A DNA stretch of 64,000 nt, taken from Melanocharis versteri (taxonomy: Eukaryota; Chordata; Aves; Passeriformes; Melanocharitidae). Where the stretch lies: assembly GCA_013397845.1 (NCBI GenBank), contig VZTG01001713.1, positions 188,778 through 252,777 of the forward strand, in the 5' to 3' direction. Made by a program: the position numbers and the translations under genes. The notes beneath the pieces are model-generated. The model worked only from the letters and a program-made list of their open reading frames with translations. It did no database searches and was not told the DNA's origin. Positions 60,055 through 64,000 of the stretch are shown here, piece by piece. Each line of letters opens with the position of its first letter. Position 1 is the first letter of the stretch.

Positions 60055-63000
60055 TCAAGCAAAGAAAGCAGAAGCATGTCTTAAACTTGACTCTGACTTG
60101 GGCATTACAACACAGAGGTTCAACTCTAGAGCCAGAACTAAGGGGGATTTTGTTCTTCTTGTTGCGGCTGTGATCCTGTTTTTCGACTGAAGTACTCTGT
60201 GTCTCTTTCTCACGTGTTAGTCTTCAGCCTCCCTGTCTGGGATCTCCCCTGGCTTGGTCTTTGCTTCACAAACACCATATTCAAAGCCGCTGAGGTCTCA
60301 TAATAAACCACAAAAGGAGGCAGTTAATTTACCATTGGGTTTGGGTTATCCCAGAACAGGTCAGCATTGCTGCTTGTTAGGACCACCACTCATTCCCGGG
60401 TTTCCCTCCACATTGCCAGGTTTATCTCGTCTCTGCATACCCTCCCCGATTTTCTCATCCTTTTTGTCCTCCCTGGCCACCCTTCAGTCACCAAGTCCAG
60501 GACAGGTGGTGTCACCCCCTCCTGGCAGCAGGACAGAAGCTGGGTAGGAGTGGATCAGGGGCCAGGAGGATACTGAGACCTGGTGCTGCTTGTTCGGGCA
60601 GTCCAAGGGGCAGCAGTGGGTTAAGGGAGCCAAGCTCTGCCTGTTTTCATGCCTGTGTTCCCCCTGCACTGGCCTGTCTGTGTTTGGGGTGTGGAAGCCA
60701 CACAGCTGTGTCCCCACTACGCTCCTGGGACATCTGGCTCGGCCTGGCGCCAGCTCATGAAACCCCTGCAAGCCACTGCTGGGGTGCCTGTGTCCTTTTG
60801 CTTTTTGCTTTCCCTCTCTCTGGACATTTGCAGATCACATAGGCTTGGTATAACCATGGCTCTCCTTGTTTCAGGTTTTCATTTTGGGAAAGATTTCATA
60901 AAGTGGCCTGACCCGTGTCTTTGTCCCCTTTTTGGGTGACACATACCCTCTGTAACAGGAGGACGGTGGCCCCACCACGGAGGTGTTTCCCTCCAGCATC
61001 ACCATGGCCCCACACCAGCCCCAGCATTCCCTCTCATTTCCCAGTGATTCAGTGGGGACTGGGATGAAGGCGCTCACCGTCTCTGAAAACGAGGCATGGT
61101 GTAAGCAGAAAGGGAAAGAAAACCACCAGTACTGACCTCCTCGCCCTGCTAAGCCATAGCACCACCAAATAATCAGCAGGAAAGTCCCCATCAAACACCT
61201 GGGATCATGCGGGGATTTGTGTAGTCGGTGCAGGAAGTAAAAGGCAGAAGAGCGTGTCTCAGCAGGAGACCTGCCTGGTGTGATGTGAGGACAGAACACA
61301 AAGGAAACACAGCCCTCCCTGATTTTTCCTTAGAAATATGCCCATGAGTGGAAGCCAGCCATCCCCACGGCACAGCTTTTTTGCTGGGGGTGAATTCCTC
61401 TATCTTCCTGCAAGGTGAGAGGTTTGCAGTCTTAGTGTGTTTGGGCACACTCGGTATTTACAAACCAAGCCTCCCATGCGAGACTCTGAAATCCTTCACT
61501 GAACACACAGGAAAGAAGGATCCCCTTTCTTCTCACAGTCTAAGACCAGATAGGGCAGGGGTGGAAGGAGAGGTAATTCAAAATACCCCAATTCAACACC
61601 TCAATTCAACAAGTTTTTTTTTTTTTAAATTATAAGGTATCTAAAGGCTATTTCTAAAATTCATATTTCCACATCCCTGCACATGAGCCTTTGCCCAGTC
61701 CTGGCTCTCCTGTGACCTGCTGGTGCCTGGAGTCCCTCCCTGTGCCCTGCATGCACTGAGGGCATCTCCCCAAGTTCTGGGTCAGAGCCACTTGTGGGTA
61801 ACTGCTCTAGGACAGGCTGGAGCCTCAGACGTGTTGGGAAAAGAAGGAAGATAGTATCAAAGTCTGGAAAGAAAGCTGATTTTCCATTAAGAGCCATCTT
61901 CAGTCTAGAACTGTATTTAGTGTCTTATTACATGACACTACTGTGTACTATTCTAGCACAGAGATGCTTAGAAATAGCTGTAAGGAAAAAAAAAGGAGAA
62001 TGAGTTACAGAGCCCAAGGTACAGATGTTCAGCCAGCAGAAATCATCTTTCTGACATGGGATTTCATTGAATTGAACACTTTTACAGCTGCTGATCTTCT
62101 GACCATCTAAACTGATTAGCACAGAATTAAATAAGAACAATAAATTAGAATACCTAAATAGATATTCGGCTATGCTTTAATTACTGTTGGAAACCTGTGG
62201 TGAACTGGAACAAGACCGCATCACCTGAAATTGGTATCCTGGCTGTGGTGCCAGTGAGGAGCCCATGAAGGAAGCCACTGTGGACCATATTCCCTCAATT
62301 CTAAAGGAAAGGGACCAGATTTGACAACTGCAGTGCTGGAGACAGCGATTTGTAGGTGCCAAATGAACACGCTCTTCATCCTGGCACAAAAAGCAAAGGC
62401 TTGGGCATGTCTGCTGCTGCAGCAGCAAGGACAAGGCTGGGTTTGGTATGTGTTATGGAAAAAGCTTCTGTTAAATGCAGGGAAAGCAGGGAGGAGGAAT
62501 CTGTTAGCTCCCGGAGGATGAGTTTGCACGACAGAGGTGGGGTTAGGGTGGGCGGCTGCAGCGGAGAGCAGAGGGAGAGGTGAATAAAGACAGGATGGGT
62601 TTGGAGGAGGGAAAATCCGTTTGGTCTTGGCTGTATTAATCCTGATTTGTCACGAAGAAGCATATGAAGGGTAGACAGAGACAGGGACTAAGAGATGGAG
62701 ATGAGATGGGGAGGTCTGTGCGTCTGTGGCCCATCAGCTCCAGGGGTGCAGCTAAAGCTGGGAGAGGGTGATCCTGAGGGACAGGGACACTCCAGGGCAG
62801 GGCCATGCTCCTCCAGCTCCCCTTTCTACCCCGTGTCCATCTCCTCCAGCCCAGGGAATCACTCCTGGTGCCCCCTCTGCAGCATTTGGCTCGGTTTCCA
62901 CCACCTCTGCTGCGGCCCATCCCACCATCTGGGATGGAGGTGTTTTCCCAGCATGTTTGATGCTTTTCAGAGCACTCTGCTTCCACAGGGGGGTTCAGAT

Positions 63001-63557
63001 CCTGGAATTGTCTAATTGCTGGGGGGTGTCAGGAGCACAGGTCCCTTTGAGGGTGCTGGGTCTCCCCTTCTGGATGTGCTGTGGGCAAAGGGGAACAGTC
63101 TAGAGCAGCCTGAGTGATTTGTTCAAAACCTCTCCCAATCTGAAATTGAATTAGCAGGAGATCTGCGCTTTGTTTTGGTTCTTAAGTAGAAGCAGCTGGG
63201 TTGAAGGGTTGGGGAGGGGGAATAAAAAGAAGCTACTAAGTCAGCCTTACTTTTGGGCAACTGCTCGGAGATCTCCCCACAGGGCTGGGTTCCTGCTTCC
63301 CATACTCATCTACTACCTTGTCTTCCCGGGGTTTTTCTTTTTCAGTTTGAAAATGTGGGTCATCGATAGAGCAGAAGTCACAGCACACTGGAATATGTAG
63401 GTCAGGAAAACTGTACCAAGAAAAGAAAAAAAAATTTACAACTGCTTCCAGCCACACTGGGATTTGGGCTCTTGAATGGGATATCCTCTCCTGATCCAAG
63501 TGCCCCAGCTGAAACACCCAGCAGTTTGTGGCCAAGAATAACAGGAAGATCAGAGAA
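60055..63557. other. Non-coding stretch
   Basis: No gene, CR1 tail or island is recognised. There is a T run at 61614-61626. Frames up to 142 codons overlap on both strands without recognisable products. Confidence 0.5.
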
Positions 63558-63588
63558 GGGGGAGGGGGGAAAAGGGGAAGGCAGGGGG
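63558..63588 (+). other. Strong G-quadruplex motif
   Basis: Four G runs of 5, 6, 4 and 5 (63558-63562, 63564-63569, 63574-63577, 63584-63588) have loops of 1, 4 and 6 bases. This fits the usual G3+N1-7 pattern with room to spare. Confidence 0.7.
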
Positions 63589-64000
63589 TCTGACCAGCTC
63601 ATATGACCCTCCATTAGAGACTTATAAAAAGGGCTGGTACGAGCTCGTTTTTCATGAGTTTTAATCCCTCCTGCTTATGATGCTGAGCCAAGGGTTTTTC
63701 TGGAGAATCTGAGTCACAAGGCTTGCAGCTGGAAAGAGAGGATTGATAGCAGTGGCTCAGCAGGCACAACCACGTCTGGAGAGCTGGGAGGGGAGCAGCA
63801 AAGCCACCGGTTTTCAACACCACCACAGATGTCTTTGAAAGAATGGGGCAGAAGTGGGAGGAACACACCAAAAATATTAGGAAGGGGAAGACAGCAGTAG
63901 TCCTTATGTCACTGTTTCTGCTGCTCTCAGGAGCTCCTGGAGCAGAGGATTTTTGCAAAGAGGGTTGTGCTTGTGTGTGTGCATGCAGGGGAAGCTGGTG
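63589..64000. other. Non-coding stretch to window end
   Basis: A 114-codon minus frame (63614-63958) has no recognisable domain. A short TG run lies at 63973-63981. Confidence 0.45.

Noticed and set aside
1..64000. CRISPR array, operon or phage-like system
   Set aside because: No spaced direct repeats of CRISPR type, no dense co-oriented genes and no ribosome binding sites. The repeats and base composition are those of a vertebrate genome.

Overview
This window looks like vertebrate, most probably bird, nuclear DNA, and it holds no gene I can name with confidence. Six truncated fragments carry the typical 3' end of the avian CR1 LINE. Other repeats are sparse, reading frames are short and unspliced, and simple repeats and CpG islands are scattered through otherwise single-copy sequence. 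There is no bacterial or phage organisation: no operons, ribosome binding sites, CRISPR array or insertion sequences. I see no rRNA gene and no intact tRNA gene. The assembly has three places with N: a single base at 9282, a single base at 21756, and nine bases at 30400-30408.

Layout. 1-9 kb is mostly featureless, AT-leaning DNA with a strong small hairpin near 2.05 kb and a tRNA-like (Pol III A box plus B box) relic near 5.7 kb. A CpG island lies at about 8.9-9.3 kb. 9.3-16 kb holds a 16-bp palindrome, a CR1 tail, a long pre-miRNA-like hairpin (12.2 kb) and a cluster of GATA and AP-1 type motifs (14.5-14.7 kb). 16.24-16.51 kb is a seven-copy 38-bp minisatellite that is open in all six reading frames. 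17.33-17.46 kb is an array of small inverted repeats between a perfect CRE and an AP-1 site. A second CpG island covers 20.75-21.24 kb.

33.0-34.9 kb is the most structured stretch. In order it has a 137-base pure purine tract, a PBX/PREP-type site, a G-quadruplex motif, a TATA-like box, a CpG island split by a CCAT microsatellite, and a TG/TA tract. A weaker CpG-rich patch lies at 47.6-47.96 kb. 49-58 kb holds most of the CR1 fragments, including an inverted pair, and an ancient MIR-like SINE relic. 59.58-60.05 kb carries an unassigned 160-codon minus-strand reading frame with codon-like composition. A four-run G-quadruplex motif closes the window at 63.56 kb.

The simplest reading is intergenic or deep intronic bird DNA with several candidate cis-regulatory elements. 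I could not identify the flanking gene or a complete new system. All regulatory calls rest on motif reading by eye; conservation and expression data would be needed to confirm them.
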